Origin: an uncultured Blautia sp.
Lineage (GTDB): Bacteria > Bacillota > Clostridia > Lachnospirales > Lachnospiraceae
Assembly: GCA_944384185.1 (NCBI GenBank)
Contig: CALWSM010000011.1
Span: forward strand, 1-33,043
Reading direction: 5' to 3'
Length of the DNA: 33,043 nt
A program made the position numbers and the translations under genes. Below are positions 7,872 to 15,273 of the stretch, one piece after another. How positions within the stretch are numbered: position 1 is the first letter of the stretch; every line of letters starts with the position of its first letter. A model generated the notes under the pieces. That model made no database searches. It was not told where the DNA came from and worked only from the letters and a program-made list of their open reading frames with translations.

Positions 7872-8645
7872 ATGAGACCCATTATCATGGATTTTTCGGG
7901 AATTTACCGGGAAGAAGATTTTTGGAAAGACCAGGAGCCGGTATGGCTGGATTTCCGGAAGCTGCAGGGAGTAAACTGCTACTGTACGCCGGAAGCGGAA
8001 GAGGCGGTGAAGGAGAAGCTCCGCTGCCTGCCTGTCCGGGGGATCCATTTCCTGGATTCGGGGAATTATCATTATCTGACCAAATTCTGGCTGGAAAAGA
8101 TCCGTACCCCCTTTTCCCTTCTGGTCTTTGACAATCACACAGATATGCAGGAGGCAGCCTTTTTCGGACTGCTTTCCTGCGGAAGCTGGGCGGGAGAAGT
8201 GCTGGATGCCTGTGCGTCCCTCTCCCATATCTGTGTGGCGGGTCCTCCCCGGAAGGACTTTCAGGAATATAAGGGGAAGGCTTTAGAAAAGCTGACCGGG
8301 ATATGCAGGGAAGAGCTGGAAGAGAAAGGAGAAGAGCTCCTTCGGAAGTTTCTAAAGACCGATCCGGCTCTGCCCCTGTATATTTCCATAGATAAGGACA
8401 TACTGGGGAAAGAGGACGCCAGGACCAACTGGGATCAGGGAGAGCTTTCCCTGGAACAGCTTTTAAAATGGCTGGAGCTGGTCTTTGCGGAAAGAAAGGT
8501 TCTGGCTGTGGATATCTGTGGCGAGGATCCCCCGGATACAGCCAGACCTGTTTCGGGAGGAGATCTGGCTGTTAATGACCGGACAAACAGAAAAATATTG
8601 GAATTTGTAAAAAACAGGATGGAAAAGCAAGTTATACTTGACTAA
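7872..8645 (+). CDS. Arginase/ureohydrolase-fold family protein, divergent
   Basis: A 257-residue protein with the metal-ligand pattern of the arginase-agmatinase-formiminoglutamase fold: a histidine in GNYHYL (in place of the usual GGDHS), D-x-H-x-D in FDNHTDM, and D-x-D in SIDKDIL. These would supply the binuclear Mn ligands. Outside these motifs it is diverged and shorter than true arginases (about 300 residues), so hydrolysis of arginine or agmatine should not be assumed. A GAGG site nine bases before the ATG fits initiation. It follows the nitroreductase gene closely, and its last bases overlap the -35 of the cooS promoter. Confidence 0.75.
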   Translation: MRPIIMDFSGIYREEDFWKDQEPVWLDFRKLQGVNCYCTPEAEEAVKEKLRCLPVRGIHFLDSGNYHYLTKFWLEKIRTPFSLLVFDNHTDMQEAAFFGLLSCGSWAGEVLDACASLSHICVAGPPRKDFQEYKGKALEKLTGICREELEEKGEELLRKFLKTDPALPLYISIDKDILGKEDARTNWDQGELSLEQLLKWLELVFAERKVLAVDICGEDPPDTARPVSGGDLAVNDRTNRKILEFVKNRMEKQVILD

Positions 8646-8667
8646 TTTACTCCGGATTTGTTATGAT
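8638..8667 (+). promoter_or_regulatory. Sigma-A promoter of the cooS-like operon with overlapping dyad
   Basis: TTGACT (8638-8643) and TATGAT (8662-8667) are separated by 18 bases and lie 36 bases before the cooS start. A TGTTA-N6-TAACA dyad at 8659-8674 overlaps the -10. Its 5-6-5 spacing is that of CRP/FNR-family operators. The promoter is seen directly; the operator role is inference. Confidence 0.65.
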
Positions 8668-8702
8668 TTTAACATAGATTTATTACATAGGAGGAAGAAA
8701 AA

Positions 8703-10586
8703 ATGAACCAGTGTTATGGATGCAATACCTGTGCCAGCGCAGATAAGCCTTTGGAGGGATTTATCCGCAGCCTTCCCATGGAAACTTCCCATCACAGAGT
8801 GGAAGGACAGAGCACCAAGTGCGGTTTCGGTCTTCAGGGAGTATGCTGCCGCCTCTGCTCCAACGGCCCATGCCGGATCACGCCGAAAGCTCCGAGAGGG
8901 ATCTGCGGCGCTACCGCAGATGTGATCGTGGCAAGAAACTTCCTGCGGGCAGTCGCCAGCGGTTCCGGCTGCTATATCCACATTGTGGAGAATACAGCGC
9001 TGAACGTAAAAAAGACTGCTGAGATCAAAGGAGAGATCAAGGGGGAAAAATCCCTGGCAAAGCTGGCTGAGATCTTCGGCGTACAGGGAACAGACAAATG
9101 GGATACTGCAAAACAGGTGGCGCAGAAAGTTCTGGACGATCTGTATAAACCGGAATATGAAAAAATGGAACTGGTGGAGAAGATGGCTTACGGCCCCAGA
9201 TTTAAGAGATGGCAGGAGCTGGATATCCTTCCAGGAGGTGCAAAGGGCGAAGTATTCCACGGCGTTGTGAAATGCTCCACGAACCTCAATTCCGATCCTG
9301 TAGATATGTATACAGACTGTCTGAAGCTGGGTATTTCCACAGGTATCTACGGACTGACACTGACAAACCTGCTGAACGATGTGCTTTTAGGAGAGCCGGA
9401 GCTGCGCATGGCGCCGGTAGGCCTTCGTGTCATCGATCCGGATTATATCAACATTATGATCACAGGACATCAGCACACGATTTTCGTAGATCTTCAGGAG
9501 AGACTTACCTCCAAAGAAGCTGTTGCAAAAGCTCAGGCAGCAGGAGCCAAAGGCTTTAAGCTGGTTGGCTGTACCTGCGTGGGACAGGACCTTCAGCTTC
9601 GTGGTGCGCACTATACGGAAGTGTTTGACGGACATGCAGGAAATAATTATACCAGCGAGGCTGTTCTTGCCACAGGGGGCATTGACGCTGTCCTTTCTGA
9701 GTTTAACTGTACCCTGCCGGGTATCGAGCCAATCTGCGATGAGCTGATGATCAAACAGATCTGTCTGGATGACGTGGCTAAGAAAGCAAATGCAGAGCTG
9801 AAGCCATTCAAATTTGAAGAGAGAGAAAAGCAGAGCGAAGAGATCATTGATGAGATCGTAGAGGCTTATAAAGCAAGAAGGGGCAAAGTATCCATGAACC
9901 TTCAGCCGGAGCACGGAAACGACCATACCCTTACAGGGGTTTCCGAAGGCTCCTTAAAGGAATTCCTGGGCGGAAACTGGAAACCTCTCATTGATCTGAT
10001 CGTATCCGGAGATATCAAAGGCGTTGCCGGAGTGGTAGGATGCTCCAACCTGACAGCAGGAGGCCATGACGTGCTTACCGTAGACCTGGTGAAAGAGCTG
10101 ATCTCCAGAGACATTATCGTTCTCACTGCAGGATGTTCTTCAGGCGGAATTGAAAACTGCGGTCTGATGACCCCGGAAGCTGCAAAACTGGCAGGGCCAA
10201 AGCTCCGTGCAGTCTGTGAAAAACTGAATATCCCTCCGGTACTGAACTTCGGTCCATGTCTGGCTATCGGACGTCTGGAGATCGTTGCCACAGAACTGGC
10301 AGAAGCTCTGGGAATCGATATCCCCCAGCTTCCTCTGGTACTTTCCGCCGCACAGTGGCTGGAAGAGCAGGCTCTGGCAGACGGATGCTTCGGCCTGGCC
10401 CTGGGACTGCCTCTCCATTTAGGGCTGCCTCCATTTGTCACAGGAAGCAATCTGGCAGTGAAGCTCCTTACAGAGGATATGAAGAGCCTTACCGGCGGTC
10501 AGGTAATTATCAATCCCGACGCAAAGGCAAGCGCAGATATCCTGGAGAAGATCATTGAGGAGAAACGTGCAGGTTTAAATATTTAA
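8703..10586 (+). CDS. cooS: CooS-like anaerobic carbon monoxide dehydrogenase catalytic subunit, with altered active-site residues
   Basis: A 627-residue homologue of Ni,Fe CO dehydrogenase. D- and B-cluster cysteines are present (C40, C48, C49, C52, C57, C68). The C-cluster ligands align with those of CODH-II of Carboxydothermus: H256, C292, C336, C447, C478 and C519. However, the segment after the ICGAT block aligns without gaps and places Y91, I94, N97 and L100 where canonical enzymes have the proton-relay histidines 93, 96, 99 and 102. Q556 sits where the catalytic lysine 563 should be, and D560 where an isoleucine lines the CO pocket. The N-terminus carries an extra C4-x2-C7-x2-C10 motif. 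It is followed by a CooF-like ferredoxin and an FAD/NAD(P) oxidoreductase, and no acetyl-CoA synthase is nearby. Family membership is certain; CO oxidation activity is doubtful. Alignment was done by eye from memory. Confidence 0.9.
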   Translation: MNQCYGCNTCASADKPLEGFIRSLPMETSHHRVEGQSTKCGFGLQGVCCRLCSNGPCRITPKAPRGICGATADVIVARNFLRAVASGSGCYIHIVENTALNVKKTAEIKGEIKGEKSLAKLAEIFGVQGTDKWDTAKQVAQKVLDDLYKPEYEKMELVEKMAYGPRFKRWQELDILPGGAKGEVFHGVVKCSTNLNSDPVDMYTDCLKLGISTGIYGLTLTNLLNDVLLGEPELRMAPVGLRVIDPDYINIMITGHQHTIFVDLQERLTSKEAVAKAQAAGAKGFKLVGCTCVGQDLQLRGAHYTEVFDGHAGNNYTSEAVLATGGIDAVLSEFNCTLPGIEPICDELMIKQICLDDVAKKANAELKPFKFEEREKQSEEIIDEIVEAYKARRGKVSMNLQPEHGNDHTLTGVSEGSLKEFLGGNWKPLIDLIVSGDIKGVAGVVGCSNLTAGGHDVLTVDLVKELISRDIIVLTAGCSSGGIENCGLMTPEAAKLAGPKLRAVCEKLNIPPVLNFGPCLAIGRLEIVATELAEALGIDIPQLPLVLSAAQWLEEQALADGCFGLALGLPLHLGLPPFVTGSNLAVKLLTEDMKSLTGGQVIINPDAKASADILEKIIEEKRAGLNI

Positions 10587-10602
10587 GAGACAGGAGCCTA
10601 AG

Positions 10603-11049
10603 ATGAAGAGAATAATGATAGACGCCTCGAAATGCGACGGCTGCAAGAGCTGCTCCGTGGCATGTATGCAGGCCCACAGAAAAGATGAAGGCGATGTCTA
10701 CACACTGGATCTCACAGACATTGCCAATGAGACCAGGAATTTTATCTACAAAAATCCTGACGGAAGCTACACCCCTGTATTTTGCAGACACTGCGACCAG
10801 CCGGAATGCGTCATGTCCTGTATGAGCGGGGCTCTTACGAAAGATCCTGAAACAGGGCATGTCCAGTATGATGAGAAGAAATGCGGTTCCTGTTTTATGT
10901 GCGTGATGAACTGTCCTTACGGCGTACTGAAACCCGACGACAGCACCCGCAGCAAAGTGATCAAGTGCGACTTCTGTATCGGTAAAGGCGAAGATCCAAG
11001 CTGCGTAAAGGCCTGTCCCAAGCAGGCCATCTGGGTTGAGGAGGTGTAG
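10603..11049 (+). CDS. CooF-like 4x[4Fe-4S] ferredoxin / electron-transfer subunit
   Basis: A 148-residue iron-sulfur protein of the DMSO-reductase-B/HycB/CooF type. Four cysteine groups can supply four [4Fe-4S] clusters: CDGCKSCSVAC, CRHCDQPECVMSC, CGSCFMCVMNC and CDFC with CVKAC near the end. There is no signal peptide, so it is cytoplasmic. It lies 16 bases after cooS and two bases before the oxidoreductase gene, which makes a single transcript likely. CooF proteins shuttle electrons between CooS and a partner; here the partner is presumably the adjacent flavoprotein. Confidence 0.93.
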   Translation: MKRIMIDASKCDGCKSCSVACMQAHRKDEGDVYTLDLTDIANETRNFIYKNPDGSYTPVFCRHCDQPECVMSCMSGALTKDPETGHVQYDEKKCGSCFMCVMNCPYGVLKPDDSTRSKVIKCDFCIGKGEDPSCVKACPKQAIWVEEV

Positions 11050-11051
11050 AG

Positions 11052-12290
11052 ATGGAATATGTGATCTTAGGAGCAGGAGCGGCAGGCATCACTGCGGCAA
11101 AGACGATCCGGAAAGCAGACAGTGAAGGAAAGATTACGGTGATCTCTACAGACACCCAGGTACATTCCAGATGTATGCTCCACAAATATCTGAGCCACGA
11201 AAGAGACGCCGCAGGGATCAGCTTTATCGATCCGGACTTTTTCGAGAAAAATCAGATCGCCTGGCTGCCGGGGAAAACGGTAAACCGTCTGGATACCCGG
11301 GGGAAAAAGGTTTATACCGACCAGGGAGAGGAAGTAAGCTATGACCGGCTCCTCATTGCCACAGGAGCAGAGAGCTTTATCCCTCCGGTGGGAAATTTAA
11401 GAGAAGCGGAAAATGTTTTCGGACTCCGCCATTTAAGAGACGCTCAGGCCATTGACGAGCTGGCAGAAGGGGCGGAGAATATTGTGATCATCGGTTCCGG
11501 TCTGGTAGGCCTGGATGCCGCTTACGGACTGATGGAGACCGGAAAGAAGGTATCCATTGTCGAGATGGCGGATCAGATCCTGCCGGTACAGCTGGACAAG
11601 ACGGCGGCATTTGAATACCAGAAACGCTTTGAAGAAGCGGGAGCCCGGTTCTATCTGGGAAGAAAGGCTGAGGACACCATTATGGGAGAGGATAAGAACA
11701 TTCATGAGATTATCCTGGATAATGGGGAAAAGCTGGCCTGCGACCTGATCATCGTGGCTGCCGGAGTCCGTTCTGCAGTGGCAGGAATGGAAGGAGAAGG
11801 GATCGTCATTGACCGTGGGATCAAGGTAGACGGTTATCTCCAGACCGGAGCGGAAGGGGTATATGCGGCGGGCGATGTCACCGGTCTTTCCGGTATCTGG
11901 CCAAACGCCCAGAAGCAGGGAGAGACAGCTGCTTTGAATATGTGCGGTTCTCACGTAGAGTACACAGACCGTTACGCCATAAAGAACACCATTAACTTTT
12001 TCGGACTGGTTTCCATGTGCGTAGGCGTGATCCTTCCCCAGGAAGGCGACGTAGTCATTGCCAGAGAGGATTCCAGAAACTACAAACGAGTGATTCTTCG
12101 GGATGGCAAAGTAGCCGGCGTTCTTCTCCAGGGAGATATTTCCCATGGCGGGATCTGGCAGTATCTGATCAAAAACCAGATTTCCATATCCGGGATCCGG
12201 AAAGATATCTTTGACCTGAACTTTGGAGATTTCTACGGGATCAAGGACAACGGGGAATACCAGTGGAGAATGAAAGCCATAAGCAGATAA
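11052..12290 (+). CDS. FAD-dependent NAD(P)H oxidoreductase (pyridine nucleotide-disulfide class, CODH-associated)
   Basis: A 412-residue flavoprotein of the NirB/rubredoxin-reductase-like group. The FAD-binding GAGAAG is at residues 7-12, the NAD(P)-binding GSGLVG at 148-153, and the second FAD motif VYAAGDVTG near residue 275. The SRCMLHKYL segment near residue 39 is typical of this subgroup. It starts two bases after the CooF stop and is the last gene of the operon. CooS-CooF-FAD/NAD oxidoreductase sets occur in other anaerobes and are thought to exchange electrons between NAD(P)H and the CooS site. Direction here is unknown. Confidence 0.9.
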   Translation: MEYVILGAGAAGITAAKTIRKADSEGKITVISTDTQVHSRCMLHKYLSHERDAAGISFIDPDFFEKNQIAWLPGKTVNRLDTRGKKVYTDQGEEVSYDRLLIATGAESFIPPVGNLREAENVFGLRHLRDAQAIDELAEGAENIVIIGSGLVGLDAAYGLMETGKKVSIVEMADQILPVQLDKTAAFEYQKRFEEAGARFYLGRKAEDTIMGEDKNIHEIILDNGEKLACDLIIVAAGVRSAVAGMEGEGIVIDRGIKVDGYLQTGAEGVYAAGDVTGLSGIWPNAQKQGETAALNMCGSHVEYTDRYAIKNTINFFGLVSMCVGVILPQEGDVVIAREDSRNYKRVILRDGKVAGVLLQGDISHGGIWQYLIKNQISISGIRKDIFDLNFGDFYGIKDNGEYQWRMKAISR

Positions 12291-12328
12291 GCTGGGTTAC
12301 TGCGCTATTGCAAGTTGTTAAAGTGCCC

Positions 12329-12358
12329 TTGACAAATCCGGGAAGGGTTCTGTATACT
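12329..12358 (+). promoter_or_regulatory. Sigma-A promoter of the T-box-tyrS unit
   Basis: TTGACA (12329-12334), a perfect -35, and TATACT (12353-12358) are separated by 18 bases, directly before the T-box leader. Confidence 0.8.
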
Positions 12359-12364
12359 GGTCTT

Positions 12365-12650
12365 CGTAAATGAGAAAAGCGAAGAAGGGAACAAGTAGTA
12401 TGCAGAGAGACCCACAGAAAGGCGCCGGCGGATGAGAGGCCCGGGAGAACTGCAGTGCGAATACATCCCGGAGCTTCACACCGAAAAGCAATGAGTAGGC
12501 TGTGACGTTTTGGTGTACGTTACAACACTTTGAGTATCGCATAAGCTGTACTTGCAGAGGCAGGCAGTGTGAACTGTCTGTGAATAAAGGTGGTAACACG
12601 GGGATCTACAGGCTCCCGTCCTTTTGTAACAGAAAGGGCGGGAGCTTTTT
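12365..12650 (+). ncRNA. Tyrosine T-box leader of tyrS
   Basis: A tRNA-sensing leader that allows tyrS transcription when uncharged tRNA-Tyr accumulates. Stem I carries AAGTAGTA-like and AGAGAG elements. The specifier codon is TAC (Tyr) at 12462-12464, inside GAATACA after a GAGAACTGCAGTGC segment. The T-box proper is AAAGGTGGTAACACGG near 12585-12600; its TGGT can pair with the ACCA end of tRNA-Tyr. The 3' part can form either the antiterminator (CACGGGG with CTCCCGT) or a terminator. The specifier agrees with the downstream gene. The 5' boundary is estimated from the promoter. Confidence 0.93.
12612..12650 (+). terminator. Regulated terminator of the tyrS T-box
   Basis: GCTCCCGTCCTTT pairs with AAAGGGCGGGAGC around a short loop and is followed by TTTTT at 12646-12650. 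Its left arm overlaps the antiterminator, as expected for T-box control. Confidence 0.9.
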
Positions 12651-12679
12651 ATCATTTAAAAAGAAAAGGAGAATCTGAG

Positions 12680-13903
12680 ATGGAAATTTATGAGGAACTG
12701 CAGGCCAGGGGGCTGATCGCCCAGGTGACAGATGAGGAAGAGATCCGGGAACTGATCAACAACGGAAAAGCGACTTTTTATATCGGGTTTGACCCCACGG
12801 CGGACAGCCTTCATGTGGGGCACTTTATGGCGCTGTGTCTGATGAAGCGTCTTCAGATGGCAGGAAACAAGCCTATCGCCCTGATCGGAGGAGGCACCGG
12901 TTATATCGGAGATCCTTCCGGAAGATCCGATATGCGGTCCATGATGACAGCGGAGACGATCCAGCACAACTGCGACTGCTTTAAGAAGCAGATGGAGAGG
13001 TTTATTGATTTTTCTGATGGAAAAGCCCTTATGGTAAATAATGCAGAGTGGCTGTTAGATCTGAATTACATTGACTTTTTAAGAGAGGTAGGACCTCATT
13101 TCTCCGTAAACCGTATGCTTACTGCAGAGTGTTATAAGCAGCGTATGGAGAAGGGGCTGAGCTTCCTGGAGTTTAACTACATGATCATGCAGAGCTACGA
13201 TTTCTATATGCTGTATCAGAAATACGGCTGTAATATGCAGTTCGGCGGAGACGATCAGTGGAGCAATATGCTGGGCGGCACCGAGCTGATCCGGAGAAAG
13301 CTGGGCAAGAACGCCTGTGCTATGACCATTACCCTTCTGCTGAACTCTGAGGGCAAAAAGATGGGCAAGACCCAGTCCGGGGCTGTATGGCTGGATCCCA
13401 ATAAGACATCACCTTTTGATTTCTACCAGTACTGGAGAAATGTGGCAGACGCCGATGTGCTGAAATGTATCCGTATGCTCACCTTCCTTCCCCTGGAACA
13501 GATCGATGAGATGGATAAATGGGAAGGCAGCCAGTTAAATAAGGCAAAAGAGATCCTGGCCTATGAGCTTACAGAACTGGTCCACGGAACGGAAGAAGCC
13601 CGGAAGGCCCAGGAAGCGGCAAAGGCGCTGTTTACCAGCGGAAACGCTGCCAATATGCCTTCCGCCCAGATCCAGGAGACGGATCTTGCAGATGGAAGCA
13701 TTGATCTGATCTCTCTTCTCCACAAAAGCGGACTGGCAGGCTCCCGTTCCGAGGCCAGAAGAGCCATTGAACAGGGGGGCGTAGCCATTGACGGAGAAAA
13801 GATCACCGATATCAAACATCTGGTTCCCGGAGAAAAACTCCAGGGAGAGGGTATTGTCCTGAAAAAAGGAAAGAAAAACTTCCGGAAGATCACATTGAAA
13901 TAA
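12680..13903 (+). CDS. tyrS: Tyrosyl-tRNA synthetase
   Basis: A 407-residue class I aminoacyl-tRNA synthetase that charges tRNA-Tyr, the normal length for TyrRS. The HIGH-type motif is H45-V-G-H48. Tyrosine-binding residues lie in [15 protein letters not shown] and the [11 protein letters not shown] block, and the KMSKS-type motif is KMGKT. A C-terminal S4 RNA-binding domain follows ([18 protein letters not shown]). I chose ATG at 12680 because AAAGGAG lies just upstream and it gives the family N-terminus; the open frame extends further upstream into the T-box but without coding sense. Expression is governed by the preceding T-box, and a terminator follows. Confidence 0.98.
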   Translation: MEIYEELQARGLIAQVTDEEEIRELINNGKATFYIGFDPTADSLHVGHFMALCLMKRLQMAGNKPIALIGGGTGYIGDPSGRSDMRSMMTAETIQHNCDCFKKQMERFIDFSDGKALMVNNAEWLLDLNYIDFLREVGPHFSVNRMLTAECYKQRMEKGLSFLEFNYMIMQSYDFYMLYQKYGCNMQFGGDDQWSNMLGGTELIRRKLGKNACAMTITLLLNSEGKKMGKTQSGAVWLDPNKTSPFDFYQYWRNVADADVLKCIRMLTFLPLEQIDEMDKWEGSQLNKAKEILAYELTELVHGTEEARKAQEAAKALFTSGNAANMPSAQIQETDLADGSIDLISLLHKSGLAGSRSEARRAIEQGGVAIDGEKITDIKHLVPGEKLQGEGIVLKKGKKNFRKITLK

Positions 13904-13929
13904 TAAGATCTGCCTGAGAAAAAGCAGGG

Positions 13930-13974
13930 AGCTGCCATATGGATCAGATTGAGGAATATGGCAGCTTCTTTTTT
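13930..13974 (+). terminator. Intrinsic terminator after tyrS
   Basis: AGCTGCCATAT (13930-13940) pairs perfectly with ATATGGCAGCT (13956-13966) around a 15-nt loop and runs into TCTTTTTT. Confidence 0.9.
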
Positions 13975-14271
13975 CAGGAAGGCGCAGGAAAATTTTAGTG
14001 AATCTGCCAGTTGTTTCCCGGCTCTCACTGTAGTAGACTGAAAGTCAGAGAGGCTGACAAATAACAAGTCTGTATCTGCATTTCATTTTTCAGCCGGAAA
14101 ATACAGGATTTCTGATCTTTCATCATTTCACAGGTCTATTGCTTATCTATACTCTTTTCGAAGAGTTCTTTCAGATTCTGAAAAATTCCAGGAAAAATTT
14201 CTCTATCAGCCATATACTGCAAAAAGTATTCTTACTTTTGGGAGATGCACTGCAGACAGAAAAGAGGTTTT
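13975..14271 (+). other. Intergenic region before the unrecognised gene
   Basis: About 300 A+T-richer bases between the tyrS terminator and the next likely start. I see a TATACT at 14148-14153 with only a poor -35 (TTTCAC, 16-base spacer), which could be a weak promoter for the following gene. A CTCTTTTCGAAGAG palindrome lies just after it. No conserved RNA or coding sequence was recognised. Confidence 0.4.
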
Positions 14272-14961
14272 ATGCTAAAAAGAGGTATTTTGTTTCAGGG
14301 ACTGCCAAAAATGGAAGGAGGCGGGGGCAGAGATATCACCTATCTTTTTCTGTATGGCCTTTCCAGAAATGTGCTATGCAGGGCGAAGATCCGGGATATG
14401 AAAAGAGAATGGAGGGAATATCTTCTGGAAAAAGCTGACAGAAGCGCTTATCAGAGTACGGCTTTCTGGAAAATGCTGAAGAAGGAAGAAAAAAAGTGCG
14501 CCAGGATTGTCCTTGGATTGGTAGAGGATCTGCGAAACTGTGACGACGGAAGGGCAGAGAAGGCATGGATCTGCCTTAGATATCTGATCCGCTCCGGATA
14601 TCGCCAGGAAGAAGCATATCTGAGAGAGAGAAAAGAGATTGTCTTTTCCGCTCTCTGGGAATTGGCTGGCGAAGAAACGGGGGATCTCCTTTTAAGGAGC
14701 AGTCGGATATGTATGTGCTTGATCATGGCAGAGGAAGATCACAGAGAGATACGAACAGACAGAAAACGCTTTCTTTTTGAAGACAGTATAAAAAAGACGG
14801 AAGATTTATGGAACAATGAAAAGAAAACGGAACGCAGCGGATCCCTCGGAGAGAGGAAGAAAGAACTTCTGTATATCATTATGCCTTTTCGTTTCTGGAT
14901 GAATAAGGTGTCGGCAGGGGGTGCAGGAATTGGAAAAAAACAAACAAAAGTCTTGACATGA
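14272..14961 (+). CDS. Hypothetical protein, not recognised
   Basis: About 229 residues if begun at ATG 14272 (AAAGAGG just upstream with short spacing); ATG 14245 is an in-frame alternative and ATG 14398 a later one. I do not recognise the family. The protein is rich in Lys, Arg and Glu and mostly helical in character. It has a short glycine run (EGGGGRD), alternating charged and hydrophobic blocks (WKMLKKEEKKCARIVLGLVEDLRNC, RYLIRSGYRQEEAYLRERKEIVFSALWELAGE) and a charged C-terminal half. No signal peptide, membrane segment or metal motif is evident. It stands alone between two terminators. Base composition and codon use look similar to neighbours, though less biased to frequent codons than the adjoining operons. 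Confidence 0.55.
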   Translation: MLKRGILFQGLPKMEGGGGRDITYLFLYGLSRNVLCRAKIRDMKREWREYLLEKADRSAYQSTAFWKMLKKEEKKCARIVLGLVEDLRNCDDGRAEKAWICLRYLIRSGYRQEEAYLRERKEIVFSALWELAGEETGDLLLRSSRICMCLIMAEEDHREIRTDRKRFLFEDSIKKTEDLWNNEKKTERSGSLGERKKELLYIIMPFRFWMNKVSAGGAGIGKKQTKVLT

Positions 14962-14984
14962 TGGGTGATACCGCAGGAGAGGAT

Positions 14985-15037
14985 TCCCTTGTCCCAATGG
15001 AAGCAGAGACGCTTTCGTTGAGACAGGGGATTTTTTT
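14985..15037 (+). terminator. Intrinsic terminator after the hypothetical gene
   Basis: TCCCTTGTC (14985-14993) pairs with GACAGGGGA (15022-15030). The loop contains a smaller AAGC/GCTT hairpin, and seven T follow at 15031-15037. Confidence 0.7.
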
Positions 15038-15173
15038 GTGGAAATAGGCAGGATTGTGAAAATTGTGGAGGAATATGGAGAAAGAGCGGTCCCCTATGTA
15101 AAAGAATATGTGGGAAATATGAAAAATGTACTGAAAAAAGGCCTGTGAGATGTTAAAATATTATCACAGCCTA
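15038..15173 (+). other. Intergenic region before the carboxyltransferase operon
   Basis: Between the preceding terminator and the next promoter. A 36-codon open frame (GTG 15038 to TGA 15148) encodes a charged, helix-like peptide beginning VEIGRIVKIVEEYGER, but its start abuts the terminator T-tract, so it is probably not expressed on its own. A CTGTGA/TCACAG hairpin near 15142-15170 lacks a T-tract. Nothing else was recognised. Confidence 0.3.
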
Positions 15174-15202
15174 TTGAAAAATAATTTAAAAAAGGGTAAA
15201 AT
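15174..15202 (+). promoter_or_regulatory. Sigma-A promoter of the carboxyltransferase/Na+-pump operon
   Basis: TTGAAA (15174-15179) and TAAAAT (15197-15202) are separated by 17 bases. The untranslated leader of about 65 bases contains an imperfect inverted repeat (TTGGTTTT at 15214-15221 and AAAAGACCAA at 15238-15247). Confidence 0.7.
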
Positions 15203-15273
15203 TAATACGCACGTTGGTTTTATTTATGCAATGTTTTAAAAGACCAAAATATTAAAAAACGGAGGGCTGATAA

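Noticed and set aside
9902-10450. Minus-strand open frame within the cooS-like gene
   Set aside because: Fully inside a conserved CooS coding region; composition is that of an antisense shadow.
8703-12290. Wood-Ljungdahl acetyl-CoA synthesis cluster
   Set aside because: Only a CooS-like gene with CooF and a flavoprotein is present; no acetyl-CoA synthase, corrinoid protein or methyltransferase gene is nearby.
14139-14438. Open frame of 99 codons overlapping the hypothetical gene
   Set aside because: It uses a TTG start without a ribosome site and ends in a Ser/Gly/Arg-rich frameshifted reading of the other frame.
15038-15148. Possible 36-residue peptide starting at GTG
   Set aside because: The start abuts the T-tract of a terminator and its ribosome site would be in the terminator stem; kept only as a note in the intergenic entry.
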